Shown here: piece by piece, positions 43,175-55,989 of the stretch
How the letters are laid out: each line of letters starts with the position of its first letter
Numbering within the stretch: position 1 is the first letter of the stretch
NCBI RefSeq assembly: GCF_000801105.2
Contig: NW_026615415.1
Span: forward strand, 1 to 64,000
Source: Raphanus sativus
Lineage: Eukaryota; Streptophyta; Magnoliopsida; Brassicales; Brassicaceae
Length of the DNA stretch: 64,000 nucleotides
Reading direction: 5' to 3'
The notes under the pieces: model-generated
The model's database searches: none
The model's input: only the letters and a program-made list of their open reading frames with translations
What the model was told of the DNA's origin: nothing
Position numbers and translations under genes: made by a program

Positions 43175-43600
43175 TTTAACGAGGGTCATTTTCCCCGTTA
43201 ATTCCTCGTAAACTTCCTTTTACGAGGAATTAACGAGGAAAAGGGTTTCGTCGTTTATCGTCCGTCGTAACAGACATTTCCTCGCAATTTCCTCGTAAAG
43301 TAGCGAGTCTTTTATTTCCTCGTAAAGACGAAGTAAAGATTTCGTCGTAAGTTCCTCGTCGCTTTTCCTTGTAAATCACTCGCGGGCTTTCCTCGTACAA
43401 ACCACGTGAAGCTTGCGTCGTTACTTACACGTAAGATCCTTGAAAATAAATCCTCGTAAATTTCATGTAACATCCTTGAAACTTTTTCCTCGTAAAATCC
43501 ACGTAACTTACTTGAAAACCTTTCCTCGTAAAAACCTCGTAAACATTTCCTCATAAATTCCTCGAAAAACATTCGACGTAAATAACTCGTATAATGCCAA
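43175..43600. repeat. CACTA subterminal repeats, left side
   Basis: Dozens of CCTCGTAAA/TTTACGAGG words, spaced 15-40 bp. In En/Spm such subterminal repeats bind the element's DNA-binding protein. Confidence 0.85.
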
Positions 43601-43769
43601 TTTTTGAATTAATATATTTTATTTGATAAATTTAATAATTATTAATTTAATAAAATAAAAGTATTTAAATATTTGGTTTATAAATAAATTTGAAATAAAA
43701 TTCAAATGCAACAAAATATTTTATATATAATTAAGTTTTGGATTTTATAATACATAAACCGAAAAAAAA

Positions 43770-45433
43770 CTAAGGCCCGTTCATCGCCTCGTAGAATTCC
43801 TCGCTCCTCCCCGCAACATCCTCTTCGTTATGTGTGCCCGATGACTCGCCTGGAATGGGATTTTGTTGTTTCATGTTCCTCAACAAAGTTTCCCATTCCG
43901 GATTTGTGGACGCTATAACGTCAATGAATGCCTTGAGTCCACTCACACGGCTTTTGGTCGCGCCCAGCTCGGAACGCAACTCAGTAATTTCTTCGGTCCG
44001 TCTCTGAGCATAAGACGATGTCGCTCTCGGGACATCATTGACGGAACCGATCCCCAACGTACGTCCCTTTTTCTTAGGGACAACCTTAAAAACAAAAAAA
44101 AATTATATTTGTTAGTTAAATTTAAAAGATAAATTTAATGAATTAATAATTAAAAAATAATGTTAAAATTTTTACCTCCTCGTAAATCTTATCCACTTCA
44201 GTTGTGGATAAGGTAACGGGTAATCCGTCGGCGGACTGCTGGGTCAGCTGAGTCTGGTGCTCCTCAACCCGAGCAACTACGTCGTTGTAGATTTGCTCGG
44301 ACTTGCCATCTAAAAACTGGCCCGCCTTGTTCTTGTTCTTGTGGGTCCGCTCGTAAAGTTCTGGAAGAGTCGGGAGACGTCCCAACTCTTTGGCCTAAAA
44401 ACATTTAAGAAAATTGTTAGAAATATATTTATATTAAAAATAATAATTAAAAAAGTATTATTTAATTACGTACCATTGCCAAACGGACACCGGCATGGGG
44501 TTTTTGGCCCGTAGAGAGTTGCATCGGGCCGTTACCGTGCTCGTCTACCGTGTTACGGGCGGCAACACAAATATTTGCGATCCTAATGGAGCTGGGATCC
44601 TTCCAGTAACGGATGAGGCCATCCCAAACAACGGTGGTAAGCTCAGCGGGTTTGCCACGGGTGTACCTCTTGACGATCCAGTCACCCTTCCAGTTGCATA
44701 CCGTATCCGACAAGCGAACTTGCGCCTTCGCGTCAAACGCCTTCCTCACTCTCTCACTGATCCCGATAGACCAATGATACTTTTGCGGCAAAAAAAAGAA
44801 AAATTAATAATCTGTTATTTTTTTAAAAAATATATAAAATAATTAATTAATAGAATTACTTACAGCGTAAATCTTGAAACACGTCTTTCTGATGTAGATC
44901 GGCGTCAATTTCCAGTTTGATGCGCCATGGAGAAGTAACCTTTAATCGTCTCGGTTACATCTGTCGCAAGGCAATTGTCAACCCCAAACCTGGAAAAAAA
45001 TGAAAATTTAAATTATTTAATGAAGTTATAAATTAAAATAATTATTTAAAAAATGCACATACCACATAGTCCCGTCGGGTCTGTCGGGGTCTATGATTGG
45101 TAAACCAGCTCTGCCAGGCATACCGAGAATATCCTCGACAGTGTACTGCGAGAAGGGAACAGTAGGTGGCACCATGAGATCGGAATGAACAGCGGCGGGG
45201 ATCTCAGGAGGAGCCATCGGAGGAGCCACCGGAGGAGCCATAGGAGGAGCCATCGGAGCAGGCATCAAAGCAGGCATCGGATGGAAGAAATGCTGAGTCT
45301 CGGGAACAGACTCCTGATCCGAAGAACCGGAACCGCCGGCACCTGAAGAAGAACCTGGCGGGTCTAACTGACTACCAGGCTCACCGAACATCTTTTTGTA
45401 GTGAGCAGTAAGCCTGTTCTTCCGAACCTGCAA
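43770..45433 (-). pseudogene. CACTA second gene (Transposase_24 / TnpA-like)
   Basis: Minus-strand exons. 45433-45026: [20 protein letters not shown], then a Met/Ala/Pro-rich repeat (APPMAPP), then [20 protein letters not shown]. About 44990-44870: GVDNCLATDVTETIKGYF, with a frame change before NWKLTPIYIRKTCFKIYA. 44791-44462: KYHWSIGISERVRKAFDAKA and VWDGLIRYWKDPSS. 44385-44143: LPTLPELYERTHKNKNKAGQ and DGKSEQIYNDVVARVEEHQT. 44057-43770: a helical C-terminus ([20 protein letters not shown]). AT-rich gaps of 75-150 bp between blocks look like introns. Proteins of this family are thought to bind the subterminal repeats. One frame break near 44925; otherwise well preserved. Confidence 0.82.
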
Positions 45434-45699
45434 AAATATATTTTTTTAAGTTTATGATTATCAATAATTAAAAATCTATCAACAATAATTAAAAAATCTA
45501 TATAACGAACATAAAATCCGTAAACCTATCTAAATTCCCTAAACTAACCACCTAATATACTAAACTAATTATGGGGGCGAGGAAATTACCATTTTCAAAG
45601 GAGAGAGGAATGGGAGAGGAGTTGGAGACGAAATGGGGAGGAAATGAGGAGGAAGTTGGGACGAATGGAGAGTGTGAGGTTTGTGTGGTTTTATATATA

Positions 45700-46093
45700 A
45701 CTTACGTCGGCCTCGCAATTTCCTCGTAGAGTTACGAGGAATTAAAGAGGCCCGTCTTTTTGTTCCTCGTAAAAACCACGTAATTTTACGAGGAATTAAA
45801 GAGGCATGTCTTTCTGTTACTCGTAAAAGCCTTGTAAATTACGAGTTTTTAACGAGGAAAACTTCTAAACCTCTAAAATCAGAAACCCCAAACCCTAAAC
45901 CCCATCTTTCTTATATTCTACTTCATATATTCAAAACATATATATCTTCCTTTTAACCTCAATATCTTCTTAACATTTCAAACCTCAAAATTTAAAACCA
46001 CAATTCTTTAACTTCTAAGATCAATCTCTTCTTTCTAATATAAACTTATACAACATAAAATTATTTATTTAAATTTTTTATCTTGCAACAAAA
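45700..46093. other. CACTA intergenic region with TACGAGGAATTAA repeats
   Basis: Between the two genes; several copies of the subterminal word (ACGAGGAATTAAAGAGGC at 45735 and 45790). Likely leader and promoter for the second gene. Confidence 0.5.
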
Positions 46094-46300
46094 ATATAAT
46101 CTTTTGAAGATTTGAAAATATAATCTTTTGAAGATTTGAAAATATAATCTTTTGAAGATTTGAAAATATAATCTTTTGAAGATTTGAAAATATAATCTTT
46201 TGAAGATTTGAAAATATAATCTTTTGAAGATTTGAAAATATAATCTTTTAAGATTTGAAAATATAATCTTTTGAAGATTTGAAAATATAATCTTTTGAAA
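46094..46300. repeat. 24-bp tandem repeat in CACTA
   Basis: About 8.6 copies of ATATAATCTTTTGAAGATTT plus GAAA. One copy is 23 bp. It lies between the two genes. Confidence 0.95.
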
Positions 46301-46379
46301 ATTATAAAATTATTAATGGGGTTTGGGATTTAGACAAAATAGATAAGAAAGATGGGGTTTGGGGTTTAGGGTTTAGGGG

Positions 46380-46680
46380 TTTAGACAACATATCTCGTTA
46401 ATTCCACGTAAGCTTACGAGGTCTTTACGACGATTCTGTCTTACGTGGAATTAACGAAGCCCGCGTTAAAACATTTCTCGTCAAAACCTCGTAAACCCAC
46501 GAGGAAATAACGAGGAAATAAAAAAAAACTAAAAGCTTCGGTAATTCCACGTAAGATTACGAGGTCTTTACGATGATTCTGTCCTATGTGGAATTAACGA
46601 GGCCCGCGTTTTTCTTTTTTTCTATTTTCCTCGTTATTTCGTCGTAAACTACGAGGAATTAACGAGTTTTGCTTTCTAAA
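46380..46680. repeat. Internal cluster of CACTA subterminal-type repeats
   Basis: TTCCACGTAAG, TTACGAGGTC, and GAGGAAATAACGAGG words in both orientations, with a diverged duplication (46390-46450 and 46540-46600). Confidence 0.8.
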
Positions 46681-46922
46681 CGCCTAAAATCAAAAACCCC
46701 AAACCACAAACACCATCTTTCCTATCTTCTACTCTTCATATTCCAATCCCTAAACCTCAATCTTTTAACTTTCATTCAAAACCTCAAACCTCAATATTTT
46801 TTTTTCTTTATAAACATTCCCAAATTCTTATAATCTCAATACATTAAATAGTTTTTCATGATTAAAATAATCGAATCACATGCACTAAGTCTGAAAATCA
46901 ATCACATTAAAACACAAATACA

Positions 46923-49900
46923 TCAATCGGATACATTTTTGTCATCACTAGAAACATCATCATTTTCATTAAACTCGTCTTCAACAGCTTCGTCTGTGCC
47001 ATCTTCGGTAAGATCTTCGTACTCATGATTATGCGGATCAATGAGAAGAATGTCATCAATTTGTTGTTCAGGTTCCTCGACTTCATTTATCTGTTCTTCT
47101 TGCAATGGTGATTCTTCTCCACTAATGATTCGTCCTCGAGGTGTAACTTTGATCACGGATAACCAATTTATTCCCGATTCTCTCATCTGAGGGTATGGAA
47201 GGTAGCTAACTTGATCTGCTTGTGAAGCTAAGATGAAAGGCTCGAATTTGTTGTACCTGAAAAAATAAAGAAAACATAGAAGTAAACTTATTCGGCTCAT
47301 GTATGCCAAATAAAGAATTTGTTGTACCTTCGTCCACCATTGACATCAACTACACCGAATTTGTTAAACCGAACACCTCTGTTGACGTCGGGGTCGAACC
47401 ACTCACATTTGAAGAGGACGCATTTCAGCTTCAATATCCCTGGAAATTCCACTTCAATAATCTCTGTCAAGATACCGTAGAAATCGGTTTCCCCTTTCAC
47501 ACATATTCCATAGTTACTGGTCGCCCGCTGTCTACCATACTCATATGTGTGAAAAGTATAGCCTCGTGTGAAATACATCTGTGAGGTGGTGACCTTTACA
47601 TGTGGAGATTGAATTACTTCGTGTAACCACTTAGGATAATCTGCATCGTCGTCAAAATCAACCTGCAAAAACAAAGTGAACGTTAAAATACAGATCATTT
47701 ATGAATAAGGAGTTTGAGTTAATACCTGATTCTTCAACCACTTTATAAAGTGTTGATCTTTCCTTTTGTCTACGTCAGTTGTGGATATACCAGGGAATGT
47801 TTCTTCGACTTGTGAAACAAATAGGCTGTAAAATCACATTTTATATTAATTAATATTTGGCAATTAAAAATATGTGTTAATTTATATGTGTCCATTTATG
47901 TTACCTTTCAAAATAACGAATCAATGGATCCTCACAATTGAGTAGAATATAGGTGTGTGCACTATGAGCGTCTTTTTCTTCACTCGACCACCAAACCTCT
48001 TTTGATTTCCCATCCAGTCGCCCAACCTGGCTAAAGATATCTGCAACACCAGCAACTGCGTATGTTGGCGCGACACCACCATCATCATATCTCCTTGGAG
48101 CTCTTTTCCGGGTACGTACTTTTGACGCAAAGTAGTACGATGTGAAGTGAGAAGTTTCTTCCGTCAAACTTCCAGCAATTATAGAACCTTCAACCTTTGC
48201 AAGGTTCTTTGCTTTTCTCTTCAAATATTTCATGGCTCGCTCATACTGATACATCCATCTGTAATGTACAGGTCCACGAAGCAATGCCTCATATGGGAGG
48301 TGGACAGCTAGATGCTCCATTACGTCAAAAAATCCAGGAGGAAATATCTTCTTCAAGTTGCACAATAAGATGGGAATGTTCTCTTGAAGCTGTTCCACGA
48401 CTTCTACTTTAAGAGTGCGGGTGCTCAGATCCCTGAAAAATGCTCCAATGCCTTGTATATTCCAAAAACAATTATACACATTATTAGTCATATATATTTC
48501 AAACTAAATCATTATATATAAAATAACTGCAATATATAATATAATACCTGCAAGTGTTTCATGTACATTTGCAGGAAGTATCTCCGCAAAAGCAAAGGGA
48601 AGTAGTCGTTGCATAAAGACATGACAGTCATGACTCTTCATCCCGGAGAACTTTTGACCCTATTCAACGCATCTAGACAGATTTGAAACATACCCATCGG
48701 GGAATTCACTTCTGATGCTACCCAGTTGAACAACACCGACTTTTTTTCTGAAGACAATCTGAATATCGGAACAGGAACTGCCCATTGCTGTTTATATGTA
48801 ACTTGCTTCTTGAGCAAATATCCGGCAAGTCTAACCTCGATTTTATGTTGTCTTTTGTCTTCCCCGGGACATTCAATATTGTATTCATGATGTTCTCAAA
48901 GAAATTCTTCTCTATATGCATCACATCGAGGTTGTGGCGCAGAAGAAGATCCTTCCAATATGGCAACTCCCAAAATATACTCTTCTTGTGCCAGTTGTGA
49001 TGAACACCGTAAGAATCAGGCATATTAGGGGGGACATGCCAATTACCACCACGAGGAACTGTTTCCAAAGCTCCATAGTAATCGAGTTGCTTTTCAGTTT
49101 CTTCTCTAGTTAAATATGGAGGAGGAGTGTCTCTCACAACCCTTTTGTGCCTAAACAATGTCTTGTTTCTTCGGTACGGATGGCCAATGGGAAGAAATCG
49201 ACGATGACAATCGAACCAACTTGTCTTCCTCCCATTCTTCAGTTGAAACGCATCTGTCGCTCCATTACAATATGGACAAGCTAATCTCCCATGTGTAGTC
49301 CATCCCGACAACATCCCATAGGCAGGAAAGTCACTTATGGTCCACAAAAGCATCGCTCGCATCGTGAAATTCGTCTTCGTTGAGCAGTTATACGTCCTCT
49401 CCCCTGTTGACCACAAATCCTTCAACTCTTTTATCAGTGGTTGCAGGAAAACATCCAGCGACCTTTTAGGATGTTTCGGACCAGGTATTAATATGGTCAA
49501 GAATAGCAACTCCCGTTGCATGCACATCTCCGGTGGCAGGTTGTATGGCGTAAGAAAGACTGGCCACAATGAATATTGTCTCCCTGACATTCCAAATGGA
49601 CTAAATCCATCTGTGCATAATCCGAGATACACATTCCAGATATTGCTAGCAAATTCCGGATATACTTTGTTAAAATGTTTCCAGGCTCTTGCATCTGATG
49701 GATGTGTCATCTCATCATCCGTCTGAGTATGCTCGGCATGCCATCTCATCTTTCCAGCAGTCTGCTCTGATTGGTACAATCTTTTCAATCTGTCTGTAAT
49801 TGGTAGGTACCACATCCTTTGGTACGGTACCCTATTACGTCCCCGTCCTTGCGGCTTGAATCGTGGCTTCTTGCAGAATCGACATTCTTCTAACTTCTCA

Positions 49901-50655
49901 TCATTTCTCCAGTAGATCATGCAATTGTCGATGCAAACATCTATCATCTCCGAAGGAAACCAAGACTATAAACCAGTTTCTGAATCTCATAATAAGAATC
50001 AGCAGACACATTGTCTTCCGGCAAATACTCTTTAAACAAGTCTGCCCATTCATTCATGCAACTTTCAGGTAGATTGTGATCAGTTTTTAATATTCATCAT
50101 TCTAGCAGCCAACGACAATTTAGAGAGACCTTCTCTACAACCACTGTAAACTGGTTGATTCGCCGCATTTAACATTTCATAAAACTTTTTTGCATCTATG
50201 TTAGGTTCTTCATCTTCATCATGAGCTACAAATGCATCAGTTACCATATCATGAGCCCTATCAAAATCTACCATCTGCTCCTCCTGATGGTAACTATGTT
50301 CATTATGCAAATGATGAGCAACCGTTTCTTCCTGAAAATTGCTATTACTACTACTAGCTTCATTCTGATCATAATTATTATAACCTTCTCCATGTTGAAA
50401 CCAGATATAGTAATTTGGCGTGAAACCTCTATTTATTAAATGTTTCCAAACATTTTCACGATTTGCCAATTTCGAATTGTTGCATTTCCGACATGGACAG
50501 AACATCTTACCGCTTTCTAGGGCGAGCGGTGTGGAATCTGCTCGATGCATAATTGTCTCCAGTCCCGTAATGTATTCTTTCGTCACTCTCCCGTTAGCAT
50601 CTCTATGCATATACATCCACCTCTGCAACTCGTAGACATTCCCGGAGCCTGACAT
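46923..50655 (-). pseudogene. CACTA transposase, Tnp2 type
   Basis: Minus-strand gene in order: a transposase-associated N-terminal domain (50655-50080; WMYMHRDANGRVTKEYITGL, FCPCRKCNN); a one-base frame change near 50085; the Tnp2 core (49947-48718), with WNVYLGLCTDGFSPFGMSGR, LDVFLQPLIKELKDLW, LLWTISDFPAYGMLSGWTTH and HNLDVMHIEKNFFENIMNTI; a DUF4218-like block (48491-47901; FPPGFFDVMEHLAVHLPYEA); a DUF4216-like block (47698-47297; YGILTEIIEVEFPGILKLKC, CEWFDPDVNRGVRFNKFGVV); and an acidic end (47309-46923). Introns probably lie at 48492-48550, 47700-47900 and about 47260-47300. Tnp2 cuts the element ends for transposition. The start Met at 50655 fits the family. Domain order and length are near complete; the frameshift could be a sequence error. 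Confidence 0.9.
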
Positions 50656-50799
50656 TTTTTTTCTCTCACGCTTTTCTTTTTTTGTTCTTGTTGGTGTGCT
50701 TAAAATGATGTTGAAACTTCCATATTTATAGAAAATTTTCGAATCTGGTAGTTGAAGTTTTGAGATGAATTTGCAAGGAATAGGTAGGTAGCCAAAACA

Positions 50800-51115
50800 A
50801 AATGTGCTTTAAAATTCCTCGTAAAGTTCACGTATATCATTTCCTCCTAAAGAAGACGTAACATTACGTTGGTTTAACGAGGAAAGTATATTTCCTCATT
50901 TCCTCGTAAAGATAATGCAAGCTTTACGTGGTGTTTACGAGGAAAGTGTATTTCCTCGTTAAGACCACGTAAAGTTACGTTGGTTTTACGACGAAATATT
51001 TTCTTCGTTACATTACGAGGAAATAAAGACATTTACTTTTTTCTTTGTAATTTCCTCGTAAAGTCACCGTAAAATTACGAGGATTATATTTCCTCGTTAA
51101 TTTTCCTCACCAAAG
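50800..51115. repeat. CACTA subterminal repeats, right side
   Basis: TTCCTCGTAAAG, TTACGTTGGTTT and TTTCCTCGTTA words, mirror of the left side. The transposase promoter should lie here, next to the gene start at 50655. Confidence 0.85.
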
Positions 51116-51133
51116 TGCTGTTTTCTTGTAGTG

Positions 51134-52630
51134 ATATGGAGAGGATTATGGTGATACATTTTCACCAGTAGCCAAGCTGCATACAATTTGGATCATTCTA
51201 TCTCTTGCAACAAATTTGGAATGGGAATTGTGGCAGATGGATGTCAAGAATGCTTTCCTTCAAGGAGAGTTAGAAGGAAAGCTGCATACAATTCAATTAT
51301 GGTGATACATTTTCACCAGTAGCCAAGCTGCATACAATTTGGATCATTCTATCTCTTGCAACAAATTTGGAATGGGAATTGTGGCAGATGGATGTCAAGA
51401 ATACTTTCCTTCAAGGAGAGTTAGAAGATGAAGTGTACATGCACCCACCTCAAGGTCTAGAGAAGTTGGTAAAACCAGGAAATGTACTAAGACTCAAGAA
51501 AGCAATTTATGGGCTCAAGCAATCTCCAAGAGCATGGTACCACAAGTTGAGTACTACACTGAATTGCAGAGGCTTCAGAAAATCAAAAGCTCATCACACC
51601 TTGTTCACACTCTCTGGTCAAAGAGGAATGGTAGTTATCTTGATCTATGTTGATGATATAATCATCACATGTAGTGACAAAGACGGCATCAAAGAAACCA
51701 AGGTATTCTTAAAGTCTGTTTTTGATATTAAAGATTTACGTCAACTCAAGTACTTCCTTGGGATTGAAGTAGGCTTCTCTAAAGAGGGGCTCTTCTTGTC
51801 TCAAAGAAAGTACACACTTGATCTTTTAACTGAGGCAGGAAACCTGGGAGGAAGAACAGCCAAAACACCACTGGAAGAAGGCTACAAAGTACTTAGAGAG
51901 GGGGAGTTTGAGGACAAACCTTATGGTGATGTGAAGGAGTATAGGAGAATTGTGGGGAAACTGATCTATCTAACCATTACAAGACCCGATATTTTCTTTG
52001 CTGTGAACTAAGTCAGTCAACATATGCAGGCGCCAAAGATTTACCATTGGAACATGGTGGAAAGGATCATGAGGTATCTGAGAGAGGCTCCAGGTCAAGG
52101 TGTATGGATGGCTTGCAATGGAAGCATATAAATTGTTGGTTATTGTGATGCTGATTGGGCTGGAGACAGAGTTGATAGGAGATAAACAACATGATATTTC
52201 ATAGTCATTGGAGATAATCTGGTAACTTGGAAGAGAAAGAAGCAGAAGGTTGTGTCATACTCTAGTGCTGAAGAAGAATATAGAGCAATGAGGAAGCTCA
52301 CAACCGAATTGATATGGATAAAAGGGTTACTTGGAGATTTTGGTATTGAGACTACAACACCAATCATAATGCATTGTAACAATCAGGCTGCCATTCATAT
52401 TTCCAGCAACTAAGTCTTCCATGAAAGAACCAAACACATTGAAGTAGACTGCCACAAAGTTAGGCAAGCTGTAGAGAAGCAGATCATCTTACCTTGCTAT
52501 ACAAGGAGTGAGGATCAGCTTGCTGACATCTTCACCAAGGCAGCAAGCACCAAGGTTTGTGAGTTCATCCACTCTAAATTGAGACTCATAGACCTCACCT
52601 CTCACTGACTCTCCTAACCTGGAGACCTCT
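51134..52630 (+). pseudogene. Copia RT and RNase H
   Basis: Resumes copia RT: YGEDYGDTFSPVAKLHT, then NLEWELWQMDVKNTFLQGEL (motif with catalytic Asp), LKKAIYGLKQSPRAWYHKLS, LIYVDDIIITCSD (Y-V-D-D near 51648) and KYFLGIEVGFSKEGLFLSQR. The frame 51367-52011 ends where RT meets RNase H (RPDIFFAVN, then a stop for Tyr/Gln). RNase H goes on with ADWAGDRVDRR, SYSSAEEEYRAMRKLTTEL, NNQAAIHISSN and TKHIEVDCHKVRQAVEKQ, ending QLADIFTKAAS with a stop at 52605. Several single-base stops break it. A 151-bp tandem duplication near the start adds a frame break. Confidence 0.9.
51148..51427 (+). repeat. 151-bp tandem duplication in copia RT
   Basis: GGTGATACATTTTCACCAGT occurs at 51150 and 51301. The copies run in parallel through GGATGTCAAGAAT and TTAGAAG and differ by a G/A change (GAATGCTTT, GAATACTTT). 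Confidence 0.9.
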
Positions 52631-52745
52631 ACTTTTTTTCTTTTGTGTGTGTTTTATCCCACTGGGTTTTGCACACTAAGGTTTTAATGAGGGAGGTTCT
52701 TCATGTTTCCAAGCTTTTCCTAAGGTCAAGCTTGAGGGGGAGTAT

Positions 52746-53374
<629 letters not shown>

Positions 53375-55989
53375 GGCTAGGGAAAAATCTGAAGCATATA
53401 CAACTAAAATTGAAAATCGAACAAAACATGTCAAGCAAACGATGGTCCTGATGTTTACCTAACCATGGGGGAGAAATTGGGATAATTTGCTTTAATTATC
53501 CCCAGCCTCGCTCATTGCCTTCTACTCAGCTTCAAAGCTACATCAAAAACTGAGTTCATCAAAGATTGTAGCTGCAGAATATCTAATCTAAATATAAGAG
53601 ATTGATCATAAGAGATAGCTAACATGGAAATTTTTTAAAATATGGTTTGTCAAAAAAGATATTAAGTTTTAGAAACATTTGGATTTTGAGAAACAAATCT
53701 TTCGCGCATAGCTTAGATTATCTATTTGGATTTGTTTGTCTACTCCTGGAAGCGGTGGAGGCAACCAACTATGGGCTGAATACTACGACTCAGCCTGAGA
53801 GACTCGAAGGATGACTGAAGGACGCCGGGGACGCCGTTTGAGCAACTGGAGAAGCAGAGAGAGATATATTCGAGAAGATGGTCTAAGGTAAGAGGATTCA
53901 TCAGTTTTTTTAGAGATGCAGATTTGTTTGGTTAAAGATGAAGAATATATAAGAGGGTTTACCGACGTGATACAAATCTGGACATTAATGATGAAGTGAT
54001 TTAAGATGGGGAGATGTAGAGTTTATTGTAGATAAAAGAGCTAACGTAAAGACAAAGGGTGAAGTTTTGTTATTCAGATTTGTTTGAAACGATGAAAAGA
54101 ACCTTAACTTTACTTAGATGACGACACTTCACAATATTGAGAATTTTCTTGATCTCAAGTGACATAGTCCAATACATAGATACGAAACTCATTATACTCA
54201 TCAGCCCATTACACTAAAATAGTTATCACACATTTTTTTCCTTACTTTGTTTTTAAGTAGGACTCCCCTAATGCTGAATTGGACACCCTTATGAGAGAGT
54301 AAACTCTATTATTATTATATAGATTTGAGTTAATAAAAAGTAATTGTTGACAAAAAAAAGAAGAACTATTTATTGGTTTTGGTTACTAGTATTAGTTTAA
54401 TGGCGGCTGAGATGAGTTAAAAATAACACTTTTGATTCACTTGCTTTGGAAATTGTTGATTAGTATTTTTAAGTTCATTTGGAAAATTTTGTCTGTGTAT
54501 ATCATATAATTTTTTTGACTTTTATTATGCAAATATTATGGGTGATTGATTTAAGGAAAATTTTCACAAAATTTGATAATTATTAAAATTATGGTCATAT
54601 TTTATGAGCAACATTTTTGACTAATTCAGGATTTTATATTCTTTATGAAAGAACAAAGATTATATGAGATTATAACCACATGGAAAACATAAAGTGTTGG
54701 ATATACGATCTCAGTTTCACTTCCTTCTTATTAAGATAAATATTTATTTTTTATGCTCTGTATATAAGGTCAATTAATACTTGATTTGATATAATAATGT
54801 GCATGGTAGTTAACACAAGTGATATGAAATCCGTTCACTAAATTGATTTATTGGTTAAACCTTGGTAATTAGCATGAACATAAGGATCTCGTTCATACAA
54901 TAGTTACTAGGTGGATACCCGCGATTTCGCAAGTGCAATATATATTATATATTTACTAAGATATATTTTGTATATTTATTTAAATTATTTTATTTTTCGT
55001 AAAATATAAATATGACTATTTCAATATATTTTATTATATTATTAATAATTACACTAAATTAGTTATATATGTTTAACTCTTTAATAGCTAAGTTTATGAA
55101 GTATAAAGTTTTGATATTTGTAATTTCTAAATAAATGTAGTTAAAAGGGAGTTTGATAATATTAGTTATTTTTAAGAATTAAAATATAATTACTACCTAT
55201 AATCTTTTCAGTTTGTACAAATCATCCTGAATTAATATTTTTTACATATTTGTAGAAAAAGTTGAGAACATAAATAGTATGCTATACTTTTAATCATGTT
55301 AATCTAAATAAATGGATTTTTATTAATCTGGGATGGCAGCATGCCTGTTACTTAAAAACAAAAGATGAGACAACGACGAACGTAAAGGATCACATTTATC
55401 TTAACCATCCTAATCTAGGCTGGATTCCTGAGAAACATTGATAACAATCTTGGCCAAATTTAATTTTACTTCACACTGTTGTTTTACTTTTATTCACATT
55501 AGCCGGCTTGAGGCGAGAGCACCGTGATTATAAAGGAAACTCATCGCAAGAAACATATCCTGATTCGGAAAAGATAAATCCTTTTAAGATTTGATTCTTA
55601 TATATATATATATGAACAATATTAATAGAAATAAAATATTTTTTATTAACATTCTAAAATACCATTATTGTAATTCAGAGTATAAAAAAGCAAAAAAAAA
55701 AAAAAATTCACTGCTCCCTTTATTTCATTATTTCTGATGTATTAGTGTACATATATATTAATAAAATGTTTTATCTTCGTTACATAAAAAATTATTAAAT
55801 AATATTTATTAAACCAAAAATATCATATTAAATAATTGATCATAAATATAAACCTATATATATAACACTTATTTTACAATAGAACATTTTTAAAATATCA
55901 ATAAGTTCAAATAAAGTGAATATTCAAACATAAATGGTTGGATTTACGATCTTAGTTACACTTTCTTCTAAGTATATTGGCATGAATAA
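53375..55989. other. AT-rich sequence without recognised genes
   Basis: 2.6 kb. 53690-53900 is less AT-rich (GGAAGCGGTGGAGGCAACC, GACGCCGGGGACGCCG) and could be a decayed gene piece, but no frame is convincing. 54905-54940 (ACTAGGTGGATACCCGCG followed by TTCGCAAGTGC) recalls short ends seen in Brassicaceae Helitron-type repeats. The remainder is AT-rich with TA runs (55600) and an A15 run (55690). Confidence 0.4.

Larger units (their letters stand above)
43156..51133 (-). mobile_element. CACTA (En/Spm) DNA transposon, 7978 bp
   Basis: Terminal inverted repeats: left CAGTACAAGAAAACAG (43156-43171) and right, read inward, CACTACAAGAAAACAG (51133-51118), one mismatch. A 3-bp duplication ATA flanks it. 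Subterminal regions are full of TTCCTCGTAAA-type repeats in both orientations. Two minus-strand genes: a Tnp2-type transposase (50655-46923) and a Transposase_24-type second gene (45433-43770). It interrupts copia RT between GFTQA and YGEDYGDTFSPVAKLHT. The left terminal C-to-G change in CACTA, and frame breaks in the transposase, suggest this copy no longer moves. Confidence 0.95.

Noticed and set aside
46345..46380. Telomere-like GGGTTTAGGG words
   Set aside because: Only two or three imperfect units inside the CACTA element; too short for an interstitial telomere.
48785..49726. Plus-strand ORFs over the CACTA transposase
   Set aside because: Shadows of the strongly matching minus-strand Tnp2 frame.
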